The notes under the pieces were generated by a model. That model worked only from the letters and a program-made list of their open reading frames with translations. It searched no databases and had not been told where the DNA came from. A DNA stretch of 64,000 nt from Paraglaciecola sp. L3A3 (lineage in GTDB: Bacteria; Pseudomonadota; Gammaproteobacteria; Enterobacterales; Alteromonadaceae), in NCBI RefSeq assembly GCF_009796765.1, contig NZ_CP047023.1:4447501-4511500 (forward strand), read 5' to 3'. The position numbers were made by a program, and so were the translations under genes. Shown in pieces: positions 51,664-63,163 of the stretch (positions are counted from its first letter, which is position 1; each line of letters begins with the position of its first letter).

Positions 51664-54600
51664 TTATTTAGTCGAATTTATTGATTGTATTAAGGCTGCA
51701 ACCAATGAAGCTGCACGAGAAAATTCAAAGTCATTACAGGCATCAATAATTAATTTAATTTCAGTTGGTTTTAGTGCCCGTGAATTATGTAACTGCTCCA
51801 ATAACTCTTCATTAAACTCATTATTGTTTATCGAACTTTCTAATTGACTCAAAATTATCTTAAGGTCTTCTAGTCCTATAGTTGTCACTTTATTATCGCT
51901 TGCCTCAGAATTCAAATTGCTTTCTTGCATTCGAGACACACTATCAGAGATAGATAAAAATAACGTCTCAATACTTTCAATCAGTTCTTTACTAACATCA
52001 AAATCTTTAACTGCACTGGCTTGCTCTAACTTTGCAAATAACTCCATTAAACTATTTAAAGCTAAATTACCCACCACCCCTTTAAATTTGTGAGCCACAG
52101 CTGAGATTCCTGTCCAATCATTTGTGAGCAATAATTCTCGAATCTGAATAATTTCTGATTTATTTCGCTCAATAAACCTTTTTATTTCAGTATATAAAGC
52201 TTGCTTCGAGCCCCACAATCCCACTCCTTTTTCGATATCAATTTTATGCAAATTTTGACTATTCGAGGGTAAAGGTTTTTTTACTCCATCTTGTATTTTT
52301 AAGACTTTTGCCATCTCATAATAAAGCTGAGAAAAATCAATAGGTTTATTAGAAAATCCATTCATTCCAGCTTCTTCGGCTGATATTTTGTCTTGCGGTA
52401 AAACACTGGCGGTAAGGGCTATAATAGGTATTTGTGGCCAATCATTTTGTTCTTCGAGTTGTCTTCTTTTTATGGCTGCTGTCAAACCATCCATCACTGG
52501 CATTTGAATATCCATTAACACCAAATCTATTGGATTATTTTGCATTTGTAATAAAGCTTGTTCACCATCCCGAGCTTCAATAATTTCATGACCATGACGT
52601 TTAAGTAATAGACTTAACAATTCTATATTTTGCTCAATATCATCGACCACTAACACACATAGCTTAGGTAACACTGGAAAGTTATTTTGAGGATCTGCAC
52701 CTTCAGTAAACTCCACTGTTTTTAAAGGAATAACAAAACTAAATTCAGAGCCCTTTTGATACACACTAGTGGCAGAAATTTCGCCCCCCATCAGTTCAAC
52801 CAGCTGTTTACTAATAGTGGTTCCCAGTCCTGTTCCTCCAAATCGGCGACTCATTGATTCATCTGCTTGCGAAAATGCATCAAAAATACAAGCTAACTGC
52901 TCTTCGGTCATACCAATGCCTGTGTCGACAATTGAAAATAAAAAAGTGTCATCACTCGATTTACTGACATTGAGTACCACACGACCACGCTCAGTAAATT
53001 TAATTGCATTACCTAACAGGTTGGTCAGTACTTGTCGAATACGATCAGGCGCACCGTTGTAATAACCTACAATGTCATCCGCAATATTTAAATCCAGTTG
53101 TAAGTCTTTACTTTTTGCTTGCAACCAAAGTGTTGAAATAACCGCATCTATTTCTTCAACCAGCAGAAAATCACGGTATTCGAGTTGAAATTTACCTTTG
53201 TCTAGCTTTGCACTATCTAAGACATCATTCAAAATATGCAACAAAGATTTGGCAGACTGGTTAATGGTTGTCAGATGTTTACGTTGAACTGGGTTGACGT
53301 TTTCATCTAATAATATATCACTGAAACCAATAACCGCATTCATCGGAGTACGAATTTCGTGACTCATATTAGCTAAAAATGCCGCGCGGCTTTCTGCTGC
53401 TTTTTCAGCAGTTTCTTTCGCTGTTACTAACTCGGACTCCATATGTTTGCGTTCACTAATATCCATAATAAAACCATCGAGATAATAGTCATCAGAATCG
53501 GTAACTTTAGATGCTCTGCCGTGACCTAGCATCCATTTGACATTGTTGTATCTGTCTATCAATCTAAATTCTAGCTTGAAGCCATTGTGGTCACGTAAAT
53601 TGGTTTTCGCCACCATTTCCAAGTCATCAGGATGAACAAACTCACCTAAGCTACGTTTTGGGTCCGGTAATAAAAAGTCTTTGGCAGGGTAGCCGGTGAT
53701 TTTTTCAACTTCGTCAGTAATAAATAAGTTTGGCCAACCAGGGGTATCAAGACAGCGATAAGCAATGCCTGGAATATTTGTTAATAATGAACGGATTTGC
53801 GCTTCGTTTTCACGCAAGGCAGCTTCCATTTTAACCCTCTCACGAAGATCTGAAATAAATGCCACAAACATGTGTTGGTTATTAAACTCTACATGGCCTA
53901 TACCAAGACGCATGGGAATTTTATCACCTCTTTTAGTATTGGCTTCCACTTCTCGACCAGTACCAATTATTTTTGCTTCACGGGTTTTTATATAATTTTC
54001 AATGTATTGATCATGACTATGATGAAAAGGGGCTGGCACCAATATTTTCACATTTTGCCCCAACAGATCCTCTGACTCCCAACCTAACAGGGTTGTCACC
54101 GCTTTGTTAATACTGACAATAATGCCTCTAGAATCTATAGTAATAATTCCATCAACTGCAGTATCCATAATAGCTGTCAGTCTTTTTTCATTTTGACTCG
54201 ATTTAGCAAAAATATCTTTGTATCTGAACACCACATTTAGGGCGATGGTTAAACCAATAATAAACATAGTTATTACGGTCAAGCCTAAAGCTAAATACAA
54301 TGAGATATCATCAGTCTGAAGAGAAGCTTCTATACCCTCAGGTAAAACAAAACGTGCGGCAGCCATGCCAGTATAATGCATGCCAGAAATAGCCGCTCCC
54401 ATGACACAACTTGAGATCACAATTTTAATTCTTTTGCTTAATTGCATTCCAAAGAATTTATCTAAACCAAAACTAATCCATAAAGATAATATGGCTAAGA
54501 TAACCGCAACCAAAATTGACACACAAAACATAAAGAGGTCGTAACGTAGTAACGGGGCCATTTCCATAGCCGCCATTCCCACATAATGCATTGTCCCTAT

Positions 54601-55020
54601 ACCCCCGCCCACTAAAATCCCGCCCCAAATGAATTGGCTGATCCGAAGTTCGGACCGAATAATTAAATTTAAAGCCACCCAAGAAGCAGCAATTGCCGGT
54701 AAAATAGAAATAGCAGTTAAAGTAAACTCGTAGGAAACACTGGTACATAGCTGCAAAGCTAACATACCAATAAAATGCATAGACCAAACACCACCACCTA
54801 ATGCAATGCTGCCGACTAATAGAGAAACATGTTTGCGTAATGAAGAAGAGCTTCTTATTGCCTGAAATGCAACCTGAAAGCCCATGAATGAAGCTGATAT
54901 TGCAATCAACACTGATAATAAAACTAACCATACATTGTATGTAGAAGCAGCTAATAGGCTGCGATCAGAATATTGAAAAAGTTCTAAAATCAGGTCTAGC
55001 ATAAGAAATAAGGCATCCAA
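51664..55020 (-). CDS. MHYT-domain hybrid sensor histidine kinase
   Basis: The 1,118-residue protein contains, in order: a seven-helix MHYT region (about 1-270, with MHFIGMLAL, MHYVGMAAM and MHYTGMAAA, proposed copper/gas-sensing His-Met motifs); two PAS domains (about 285-400 and 415-530); HisKA with MSHEIRTPMN; HATPase (NAIKFTERG, DTGIGMT, GGTGLGTTISKQLVELMGG); a receiver (VLVVDDIEQN, LVLMDIQMPVMDG); and a C-terminal HPt domain (VAHKFKGVVGNLAL). It should phosphorylate the HD-GYP regulator encoded directly downstream, linking a gas or redox signal to c-di-GMP. Confidence 0.92.
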   Translation of the reverse strand: MDALFLMLDLILELFQYSDRSLLAASTYNVWLVLLSVLIAISASFMGFQVAFQAIRSSSSLRKHVSLLVGSIALGGGVWSMHFIGMLALQLCTSVSYEFTLTAISILPAIAASWVALNLIIRSELRISQFIWGGILVGGGIGTMHYVGMAAMEMAPLLRYDLFMFCVSILVAVILAILSLWISFGLDKFFGMQLSKRIKIVISSCVMGAAISGMHYTGMAAARFVLPEGIEASLQTDDISLYLALGLTVITMFIIGLTIALNVVFRYKDIFAKSSQNEKRLTAIMDTAVDGIITIDSRGIIVSINKAVTTLLGWESEDLLGQNVKILVPAPFHHSHDQYIENYIKTREAKIIGTGREVEANTKRGDKIPMRLGIGHVEFNNQHMFVAFISDLRERVKMEAALRENEAQIRSLLTNIPGIAYRCLDTPGWPNLFITDEVEKITGYPAKDFLLPDPKRSLGEFVHPDDLEMVAKTNLRDHNGFKLEFRLIDRYNNVKWMLGHGRASKVTDSDDYYLDGFIMDISERKHMESELVTAKETAEKAAESRAAFLANMSHEIRTPMNAVIGFSDILLDENVNPVQRKHLTTINQSAKSLLHILNDVLDSAKLDKGKFQLEYRDFLLVEEIDAVISTLWLQAKSKDLQLDLNIADDIVGYYNGAPDRIRQVLTNLLGNAIKFTERGRVVLNVSKSSDDTFLFSIVDTGIGMTEEQLACIFDAFSQADESMSRRFGGTGLGTTISKQLVELMGGEISATSVYQKGSEFSFVIPLKTVEFTEGADPQNNFPVLPKLCVLVVDDIEQNIELLSLLLKRHGHEIIEARDGEQALLQMQNNPIDLVLMDIQMPVMDGLTAAIKRRQLEEQNDWPQIPIIALTASVLPQDKISAEEAGMNGFSNKPIDFSQLYYEMAKVLKIQDGVKKPLPSNSQNLHKIDIEKGVGLWGSKQALYTEIKRFIERNKSEIIQIRELLLTNDWTGISAVAHKFKGVVGNLALNSLMELFAKLEQASAVKDFDVSKELIESIETLFLSISDSVSRMQESNLNSEASDNKVTTIGLEDLKIILSQLESSINNNEFNEELLEQLHNSRALKPTEIKLIIDACNDFEFSRAASLVAALIQSINSTK

Positions 55021-55211
55021 AAGTGCAAAAAAAACAAATAAATTGATTCACTTGCTGATCATTATAAGCAAGTGCTGAATCATTTGTAGATTTTCTACCT
55101 TTAGCTAGAGCATTTGTAAATAATACTAATGTATAAAACATGGCAGACATGCCCTAAAATCAGGACATGTTAACCATTGGTGAACAGTCATAGAACATGA
55201 ATGAGAAGCTT

Positions 55212-55787
55212 TTATCTATGCGCCACTGCAAACATCACTTCTTGGAAGTTTTTAGGTTTAGGCGCTATTTGAATTGGCATGTGCAAAGTTTTAGCTATGT
55301 CTAGTGCTGAAATCATACCGACGATTTCTTTATTAATTTGGGCAATCACTAATAAATAAGGTGTACCTTGCTCTTGCATAGTAGTTAATACATCACCAAT
55401 CGTTGAATTCATCACATTTTGTAGCTGTACCCCAGTACATTGAAGTTTAGGCGTCATTAAACGAGCTATGGTTAGATCTCCTCTTGGAATTCCCAATTGG
55501 TTAGCAATACTTAATACTCGTGAGCTTTGTAAATCAGCTAAGGTAACTATACCAACAAATTGTTTTTGGCTATTTATTACCAATGCTTTACTCATATGAG
55601 TATTTTTAAGCAAATCAGTAGCTTGTTGAATAGACATATCATCAAACAACATTAAAGCAGTGTTATTTGAAAAATTAGCCATAATATCGATAGCAGGACT
55701 ATCTAAATTTAGTGGGGCAGTCATAGATTGACTGTTGATTTCATAACCTTGTAGATCGCAAATGGGTAAATTTTTATAAGTCGACAT
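55212..55787 (-). CDS. CBS-domain protein
   Basis: The 191-residue protein has two CBS motifs in tandem (about residues 45-105 and 110-175; SKALVINSQKQFVGIVTLAD and TPYLLVIAQINKEIVGMISA). CBS pairs bind adenine nucleotides. There is no attached transporter or enzyme domain, so it is probably a stand-alone regulatory subunit. The N-terminal 35 residues are unrelated to CBS. Confidence 0.85.
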   Translation of the reverse strand: MSTYKNLPICDLQGYEINSQSMTAPLNLDSPAIDIMANFSNNTALMLFDDMSIQQATDLLKNTHMSKALVINSQKQFVGIVTLADLQSSRVLSIANQLGIPRGDLTIARLMTPKLQCTGVQLQNVMNSTIGDVLTTMQEQGTPYLLVIAQINKEIVGMISALDIAKTLHMPIQIAPKPKNFQEVMFAVAHR

Positions 55788-55847
55788 AATGTGAACCTCT
55801 TTAAACTAAAATTAAACTGAATATAAAAAATTTTAAATAGGAATAAT

Positions 55848-56165
55848 TTAGTTTAGAGGCGGAGCACGAACATTTATGGAGTAGTTATTAGCAGCTGGAA
55901 TGTAATCAAAACAAAGAAAAGCCGACCTTTGACCAATAACAGCAGCGCAAATATTGTTTTTGTAAAGTATTGCTGGATCAGATGAATCATTGTCATCCAA
56001 GTTCAACTCTACACTATTCAACTCTACATTTACATTGGTGGCTACAAGACTAGAGTGGGAGTCATTTTTTGCAAAACTTTGCGATGAGAAAAGAAACAAA
56101 ACACATATCATCAACACGCTAAATAGCGCCTTAGATATGTTACTAATGTCTCTTATGTACTGCAT
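55848..56165 (-). CDS. Small exported protein of unknown function
   Basis: The 105-residue protein has a signal peptide (hydrophobic stretch at residues 13-31, SKALFSVLMICVLFLFSSQ, cleavage near SFAKN). The short mature part has one likely disulphide (NNICAAVIGQRSAFLCFDYI). It lies 60 bases upstream of the CBS gene on the same strand. No family is recognised. Confidence 0.55.
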   Translation of the reverse strand: MQYIRDISNISKALFSVLMICVLFLFSSQSFAKNDSHSSLVATNVNVELNSVELNLDDNDSSDPAILYKNNICAAVIGQRSAFLCFDYIPAANNYSINVRAPPLN

Positions 56166-56349
56166 AAGTTTATTATCTCAAAGAAAATGTAAAGTTAATA
56201 AAAGATTGACCAACTAAATAAAGCTTAGTTCCAACTTTATTTAGTGTCGACAAATATTATGACAAAAAATCTGTGATTAAATTTATATATGAGGGCCAAT
56301 TTTTATATTGCATCAGTAATACACAAACATTTACATATTGTACTGAATC

Positions 56350-57210
56350 TCATCTTCCCGAAATAAGCTCATCGCTTTGAATAAACCGCCAAACCATACC
56401 CACACCAATCGAATAAGTACTTGTTTCAGCAAACAATGGGCTTTCACTATTTGCTGACCCTGAAAGTAAAGACATCCCTGCGCCAACAAACACCCGCACA
56501 TCATCAGTGGCATTAAAAGAAATACTGACTCCTAAGTTAGTCCCCATATAACCACCTTTTGCATCAAATGCTTGGCGCTCTGTAGTGACATCATTACTGT
56601 CGACTTGATAGAAATAGTCATGCAAGTCCTCAGTTGCCCATGAAGGGGAAAGATTAATTGATAAGGCGGTTTTTTCACTTAACCACCCCCTCTGCACATA
56701 AGCTAATTGGGGTTGAAAAACATATCCTCTATGATCAATGCCAGAAAAATCAGTAGAAAAAGCGGCACGGGCCTGCAAATTTAAAAATAATTCGGAGCGA
56801 CCATGTTGAGCAAACTTAAAATCGGCAATACGCATTTTTAGTTGGGGTCCGACTTCGAAAATAAAATCCAAATCAGGCATACCTGCCCGTAATGTATTGT
56901 CATCGGAATTCGCTCCAAACGATGCGGCCATAGAAATATCTAGTTCATACCAACTTTTATCAACCGCTACCGCTCTAACAATAGAACCATCCCCCACCCT
57001 TACAACTTTACCGCGATACACCACATACGGAGAAGCGATAAAGTTATTTTTATTTTGATTCGAACCTGGGTATTCAGGAGTATTAAAAACTGCCGCAAAA
57101 GCCCCTACTTCCCATACTGGACGGAGATCATCTTCCATTTTGATATCTGCTTGAGCACACACTCCAAAACTAAATAATACGGAGATAAATAGGGCATTAA
57201 TTTTTAGCAA
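56350..57210 (-). CDS. MipA/OmpV-family outer-membrane protein
   Basis: The 286-residue protein has a signal peptide (residues 1-21, ending GVCAQADI) and the beta-barrel typical of MipA/OmpV: WEVGAFAAVFNTPEYPGSNQ near the mature start and a C-terminal strand TYSIGVGMVWRF. Family members include MltA-interacting MipA, and OmpV. The C-terminal residues SDELISGR after the last aromatic strand are unusual, since most barrels end in Phe or Trp. Confidence 0.87.
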   Translation of the reverse strand: MLKINALFISVLFSFGVCAQADIKMEDDLRPVWEVGAFAAVFNTPEYPGSNQNKNNFIASPYVVYRGKVVRVGDGSIVRAVAVDKSWYELDISMAASFGANSDDNTLRAGMPDLDFIFEVGPQLKMRIADFKFAQHGRSELFLNLQARAAFSTDFSGIDHRGYVFQPQLAYVQRGWLSEKTALSINLSPSWATEDLHDYFYQVDSNDVTTERQAFDAKGGYMGTNLGVSISFNATDDVRVFVGAGMSLLSGSANSESPLFAETSTYSIGVGMVWRFIQSDELISGR

Positions 57211-57319
57211 AGTATTCTTTCCTTAATTGTTTGGAATAAACATATCAAGAATTTATAAGAAAGTAGTTACGTATTTATGTATCTAAAAGATCTTTTTTTC
57301 ACAATTTTATTAAAAAAAC

Positions 57320-57345
57320 CTTGAGATCAATTCCAGCAACCCCAT
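57320..57345 (+). promoter_or_regulatory. Sigma-32 heat-shock promoter of groESL
   Basis: CTTGAG (57320-57325), 14-base spacer, CCCCAT (57340-57345) match the sigma-32 consensus CTTGAA-N13/14-CCCCAT. Transcription would start near 57352, giving a leader of about 120 bases before groES. Confidence 0.88.
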
Positions 57346-57470
57346 CTCTGGACGCAGAACAAAGTTCTATTAATCAGAATTTTGGGTGGCTGAAGATTTG
57401 GTCGCTCAACTATCGGTTCGAATTATCGAGCCATCACAATATTAACATTGGAATTTTCGGAGATTTGAAA

Positions 57471-57761
57471 ATGGCAATTCGTCCTTTAAACGATCGCGTT
57501 ATCGTTAAACGTCAAGAACAAGAAAGTAAATCTGCGGGAGGCATAGTATTAACTGGCTCAGCAGCAGAAAAATCAACTCGCGGTAAAGTTATCGCTGTTG
57601 GCAATGGCCGTGTTTTAGACAACGGTGACGTTAAAGCTGTCGACGTAAAAATCGGCGACATCGTAATCTTTAACGATGGTTACGGGGTTAAAACTGAAAA
57701 GCTAGATGGCGAAGAAGTATTAATTCTTAGCGAAAATGACATTTTAGCAGTTGTTGAATAA
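57471..57761 (+). CDS. groES: Co-chaperonin GroES
   Basis: The 96-residue co-chaperonin ([20 protein letters not shown]) carries the mobile loop [20 protein letters not shown] and closes the GroEL chamber. GGAG lies 10 bases upstream of this ATG. A longer in-frame reading back to 57321 would overlap the promoter and is wrong. groEL follows 37 bases later. Confidence 0.97.
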   Translation: MAIRPLNDRVIVKRQEQESKSAGGIVLTGSAAEKSTRGKVIAVGNGRVLDNGDVKAVDVKIGDIVIFNDGYGVKTEKLDGEEVLILSENDILAVVE

Positions 57762-57774
57762 CCCAACCCATTAA

Positions 57775-59456
<1,682 letters not shown>

Positions 59457-59500
59457 GCAAGCGATTGCATAACATCTTGTAACGCTTCATAGCATTGCAT

Positions 59501-59534
59501 AAAAACCCACAAACCTTTTGGTTTGTGGGTTTTT
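59501..59534 (+). terminator. Terminator after groEL
   Basis: AAAAACCCACAAACC / GGTTTGTGGGTTTTT, perfect 15-bp stem with loop TTTT and a T-run, 46 bases past the groEL stop. Confidence 0.93.
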
Positions 59535-59704
59535 TCGGTTTTAGGCGCTGCATGTTATTGCATTCGGTTAAATATAACTGCAATTTCAGGGGGATAAGTT
59601 GGGGTATTAATTTGTTTGATTTCCACGCTAAATTTAATTTTTTACTGGTTTTGATATAAATGAGCCAATGTTCGCTTTGATTGTAACCTTTCAATCAAAC
59701 TTGA

Positions 59705-59729
59705 ATTATGCGCATACCGTGCGCATAAT
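59705..59729. promoter_or_regulatory. Operator palindrome of the parDE module
   Basis: ATTATGCGCA-TACCG-TGCGCATAAT, perfect 10-bp arms, ending 29 bases before the parD start. Position and symmetry fit autorepression by the ParD dimer, alone or with ParE. Confidence 0.75.
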
Positions 59730-59758
59730 ATGATGAATAGATGATTGGAGTGTTAATT

Positions 59759-60046
59759 ATGAATATTTCTTTAGGTAAAGAATTCGAGCGAAGAATTACT
59801 GAAAAGGTATCTGCTGGCTTATATACCTCAGCAAGTGAAGTAATCCGTGATGGATTAAGAATGTTATTTGAAAAAGATGTTGCTAAAAACAAGCAACTTG
59901 AGATATTACGAGAAGAAGTAGCGAAAGGTTTTGAACAACTAGCTGCTGGCGAATTATCAAAGCACAGCGTAATGGATATATTTGAACAAGCCTCCCTTGC
60001 AGTAGATAGTAAGTCTACAAGTAAGCGTGCCAATGTCGAACTATAG
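59759..60046 (+). CDS. parD: ParD-type antitoxin
   Basis: The 95-residue protein from the ATG at 59759 (MNISLGKEFERRITEKVSAG) has an N-terminal ribbon-helix-helix (ISLGKEFERRITEKVSAGLY, TSASEVIRDGLRMLFE) and a C-terminal toxin-binding helix. It neutralises the ParE toxin encoded next and represses the operon. An earlier ATG at 59741 lacks support; the spacing to the GGAG (59747-59750) favours 59759. The gene overlaps parE by 14 bases. Confidence 0.88.
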   Translation: MNISLGKEFERRITEKVSAGLYTSASEVIRDGLRMLFEKDVAKNKQLEILREEVAKGFEQLAAGELSKHSVMDIFEQASLAVDSKSTSKRANVEL

Positions 60047-60323
60047 GTTATCTCCTTTAGCCGAAGAGGATTTATTCAAAATAATTTCAACAACAATTGA
60101 ATCTTGGGGAAGCGCACAAGCAAAGGTGTATGCTCAAACCATAGACTCAGCCTTATTGAAACTAGCTCAATACCCTGACTTCGGTAAGGAAAGAAGTGAT
60201 GTATATAATGGTGCTAGAAGCTTTCCTGTAGAAAAACACATTGTGTTCTACCAAGTTAGTGATGAGGGTATTGATGTTGCTCGTATTCTTCATCAACGTA
60301 TGGATCCCTCAAAACATTTTTAA
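60033..60323 (+). CDS. parE: ParE-type toxin
   Basis: The 96-residue RelE/ParE-superfamily protein starts at MSNYRLSPLAEEDLFKIIST (60033). Pattern GxxRSFPVEKHIVFYQV and the ending VARILHQRMDP are typical of ParE. ParE family members inhibit DNA gyrase. The gene is overlapped by parD, giving coupled translation. Confidence 0.9.
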   Translation: MSNYRLSPLAEEDLFKIISTTIESWGSAQAKVYAQTIDSALLKLAQYPDFGKERSDVYNGARSFPVEKHIVFYQVSDEGIDVARILHQRMDPSKHF

Positions 60324-60362
60324 TGATTAAAAAATAGAGCGGACTTTGGTGAGAATATAATC

Positions 60363-62735
60363 ATGCCTGAAAGCCATATTAACAAGCTTGCCAAAATAGA
60401 TACCCGTCTTCAATTATTAAATGAAGAGCGGCTTGTTTTGCTTAATGATCGCCAAGCGTTAATAACGCAACATGAAGCTGAACTAGCTCAAAACTTTAAT
60501 CTACACGCCTCTCCTGAATCTAAAATTGACCTTTTTCTTTCATATTTTAAAGGCCGGAACGATGTTTATCCATTTAGGTGGGAATCAAAAAATGGTAGAA
60601 GTGGTTATTCTCCCGCTTGTTGGAATGAGTGGCAGCCAAAAATTTGCAACAAACCAAAAATAAGTTGTACTGAATGTAAAAATCAGAGCTTTAAAGTACC
60701 CGACCATCAAGCTGTCTACGGACATTTAAAAGGCATTCAAACCATAGGTATCTACCCTCTATTAAGTGACAACTCAACGTGTTTACTTGCTGCAGATTTT
60801 GATAAAGAGGACTGGTTTGAGGCTACATCTGCATTTGCAACGACTTGCGAATCATTAAATATTCCCTATCTATTAGAACGTTCAAGAAGTGGTAACGGTG
60901 GCCATATATGGATCTTTTTCTCGGAAGCTGTAGCCGCTAGTGATGCTCGTCGATTAGGCAATGGTTTACTTCGTAAAACGATGGAACGCTATCCGTTACT
61001 ATCATTTGATTGCTTCGATAGATTATTTCCTAATCAAGATATTATGCCAGAGGGGGGCTTTGGCAACCTGATTGCTTTACCACTACAGCTAGAGCCAAGA
61101 AAATATAACAATAGTGTTTTCATTAACGATGAAGGCGTACCTTATAATGATCAGTGGTCAATATTGGCAGCTACTCAAAAAGTGACTAAACCCCAGCTTC
61201 AATCAACGCTGAATCAACTAAATTCTTATATTGAAATAGCGTCTGAGGATATTGAAAAGAATGAACCATGGAATAAGCTTAACGGTAATGACATTATTAA
61301 GATCAACGATTGCCCAAAGAGTCTTACATTAACGCTAGCGGATCAGTTATATGTTCCAATCGCTAATTTACCCGGAAAGCTGACTTCTACGTTAAAGCAT
61401 TGCGCAGTATTTTCTAATCCAGAGTTCTACAAACGACAAGCCTTACGGTTATCAACGATTGGTACAAGTCGATATATTTGTTCCGCACATATAGAAAATG
61501 GTTATTTAATTCTGCCACGAGGTTGCTTAGCCGAAGTTACTCGCATCATATCAGGCCAAACAATAGAGATTGAATACAGTGATAAACGTTTTGCAGGTAA
61601 TCAACTCGAAAAGGTTAAGTTTACTGGCAAATTGAAAAGTCAGCAGAAGAAAGCTGTTGATGCTTTATTTTCACAAACCAATGGTATTTTTGTTGCGTCA
61701 ACGGGCTTCGGTAAAACCGTTACAGGATTGGCTCTTGTCGCTAAAAGAAAGGTAAATACTTTAATATTGGTTCATAACCGACAGTTGGCGGAACAATGGC
61801 TTGAACGGATAAAGGTCTTCTTAACTAATGTGGAAGTAGGTTCATTGTTGGGAGGGAAGGATAAATTAACCTATGAAATTGATGTTGCTACTTATCAAAG
61901 CCTAGTTAGCCGTAATGGAATAGACATTAAACCTGTAATTGAAAAATATGGGCAAATATTAATAGATGAATGCCACCACTTGCCTGCATCAAACTATGAG
62001 TGTTTGATAAAGTCAGTGCATGCTAAATATATTCACGGATTTACGGCAACACCTAAACGCCAAGATGGTTTAGAAAAATTAATGCACTTCCAAATAGGCG
62101 CGGTTGTATATAAGGCAGCAAGCTCCATCAGTAGCTTTGAACAACATGTGAAGGTGGTTAAGACTGATACTAGTTTTCCTTTAGAATGGTTAATCCCTGA
62201 TACTAAACCACATATATCTCAAGTGTATAAACACTTAGTTTGTGATCAAGCTAGAAATGAAATGATTGTTAACAGCATCAAGCAGTCCGTAAATAATGAC
62301 AGATCAGTGATGGTGCTTACCGAAAGAAAAGAGCATATTGAATTACTTGCTAAATTGATGGCTGATAAGGGAATAAAGGTTGTTGAACTGCATGGCGGTA
62401 TTTCAACAAAGCAAAGGCAAGAACGAATAACTTTCTTATCCAGTAAACCAAGTAATGATGAAGCTGTTGTTATCTTAGCTACAGGAAAATACGTTGGTGA
62501 AGGTTTTGATTTACCACATTTAGATACTTTATTTATAACATTACCAATAGCTTGGAAAGGCATTTTAGCGCAATACGCTGGACGAATTCAGCGAGAATGG
62601 AGTAGTAAAACTGTAATTCAAGTTTACGACTTTATTGATGATTTTCCGACATTACACCGTATGTGGAAGAAACGAGAAAAAGGTTATAAAGCACTAGGAT
62701 ATAAATTTAATGAACAGAAAAACTTAGATCTTTGA
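60363..62735 (+). CDS. TOTE-family primase-helicase (AEP primase fused to DEAD/DEAH helicase)
   Basis: The 790-residue protein begins with a coiled coil (residues 5-45) and an archaeo-eukaryotic primase domain (about 55-300). The primase has catalytic D145/D147 in LLAADFDKEDW, H181 in SRSGNGGHIWIFF, and a Cys cluster C86, C95, C102, C105 that may bind zinc. From about residue 425 there is an SF2 helicase: FVASTGFGKTVTGLAL (Walker A), LIDECHHLPA (DECH box), HGFTATPKRQDG, and the second RecA domain with YVGEGFDLPHLDTLF and QYAGRIQREW. The family is linked to TOTE conflict (defence) systems. It sits behind parDE inside a segment bounded by groEL-end repeats. Confidence 0.85.
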   Translation: MPESHINKLAKIDTRLQLLNEERLVLLNDRQALITQHEAELAQNFNLHASPESKIDLFLSYFKGRNDVYPFRWESKNGRSGYSPACWNEWQPKICNKPKISCTECKNQSFKVPDHQAVYGHLKGIQTIGIYPLLSDNSTCLLAADFDKEDWFEATSAFATTCESLNIPYLLERSRSGNGGHIWIFFSEAVAASDARRLGNGLLRKTMERYPLLSFDCFDRLFPNQDIMPEGGFGNLIALPLQLEPRKYNNSVFINDEGVPYNDQWSILAATQKVTKPQLQSTLNQLNSYIEIASEDIEKNEPWNKLNGNDIIKINDCPKSLTLTLADQLYVPIANLPGKLTSTLKHCAVFSNPEFYKRQALRLSTIGTSRYICSAHIENGYLILPRGCLAEVTRIISGQTIEIEYSDKRFAGNQLEKVKFTGKLKSQQKKAVDALFSQTNGIFVASTGFGKTVTGLALVAKRKVNTLILVHNRQLAEQWLERIKVFLTNVEVGSLLGGKDKLTYEIDVATYQSLVSRNGIDIKPVIEKYGQILIDECHHLPASNYECLIKSVHAKYIHGFTATPKRQDGLEKLMHFQIGAVVYKAASSISSFEQHVKVVKTDTSFPLEWLIPDTKPHISQVYKHLVCDQARNEMIVNSIKQSVNNDRSVMVLTERKEHIELLAKLMADKGIKVVELHGGISTKQRQERITFLSSKPSNDEAVVILATGKYVGEGFDLPHLDTLFITLPIAWKGILAQYAGRIQREWSSKTVIQVYDFIDDFPTLHRMWKKREKGYKALGYKFNEQKNLDL

Positions 62736-62889
62736 TTTTATATTGAACATTACTCTTCAGTGTATGCAAAAAAACATAATTTCATTTAATTCAATAGGTT
62801 AGGTTGTACGCTGATTTCTAGGGGTATAAAATGGGGTATCACTACTAATACCCATATAACTAACCCAATAAAAACAAGTAGATATCTAT

Positions 62890-62912
62890 CGGATGGGCAG
62901 CATGATGTAATT
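62890..62912 (+). repeat. groEL 3' end, right copy of a direct repeat
   Basis: CGGATGGGCAGCATGATGTA with ATT after it matches the last codons and stop of groEL (59433-59456) at 22 of 24 positions, counting one deletion and one substitution. It is not part of an open frame for a chaperonin. Confidence 0.7.
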
Positions 62913-63041
62913 TATGCTAGTTTAAATTGCCTACTTCATCGTTGCTTTATAACTCGTTTAAGAAACACTAAACGTCCTCATAAAGCGCCTTGAACTAAAC
63001 AATTTATCCTGCGCCTAAATAAGTCTAATCCCTTATTAAAG

Positions 63042-63077
63042 AAAAGCCCGAATAGCAATATTCGGGCTTTTTTTAGA
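63042..63077 (+). terminator. Strong hairpin terminator
   Basis: AAAAGCCCGAAT / ATTCGGGCTTTT with a 6-base loop and a run of T afterwards. It lies 307 bases past the helicase gene. If the segment before it is an insert, this is the original groESL terminator. A-rich flanks also allow use from the minus-strand gene downstream. Confidence 0.85.
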
Positions 63078-63163
63078 TTGCACTTACTTCAAAAGCTGAT
63101 TTATCTGTATCGTTAGATCAGCCCCCATTAGGGCGGTTTGTTGAAGTAACAATAATCCAATTT

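Larger units (their letters stand above)
62736..63163. other. Intergenic region with groEL-end repeat copy
   Basis: No supported gene. It contains AGGGGTATAAAATGGGGTAT (62820-62839), related to AGGGGGATAAGTTGGGGTAT at 59588-59607, and the second groEL-end repeat (62890-62912). A terminator at 63042 follows. The part after 62913 is probably the original groEL downstream sequence. Confidence 0.6.

Noticed and set aside
57321..57470. 50-residue extension of GroES
   Set aside because: It overlaps the sigma-32 promoter and leader, while the canonical [10 protein letters not shown] start has a good ribosome-binding site.
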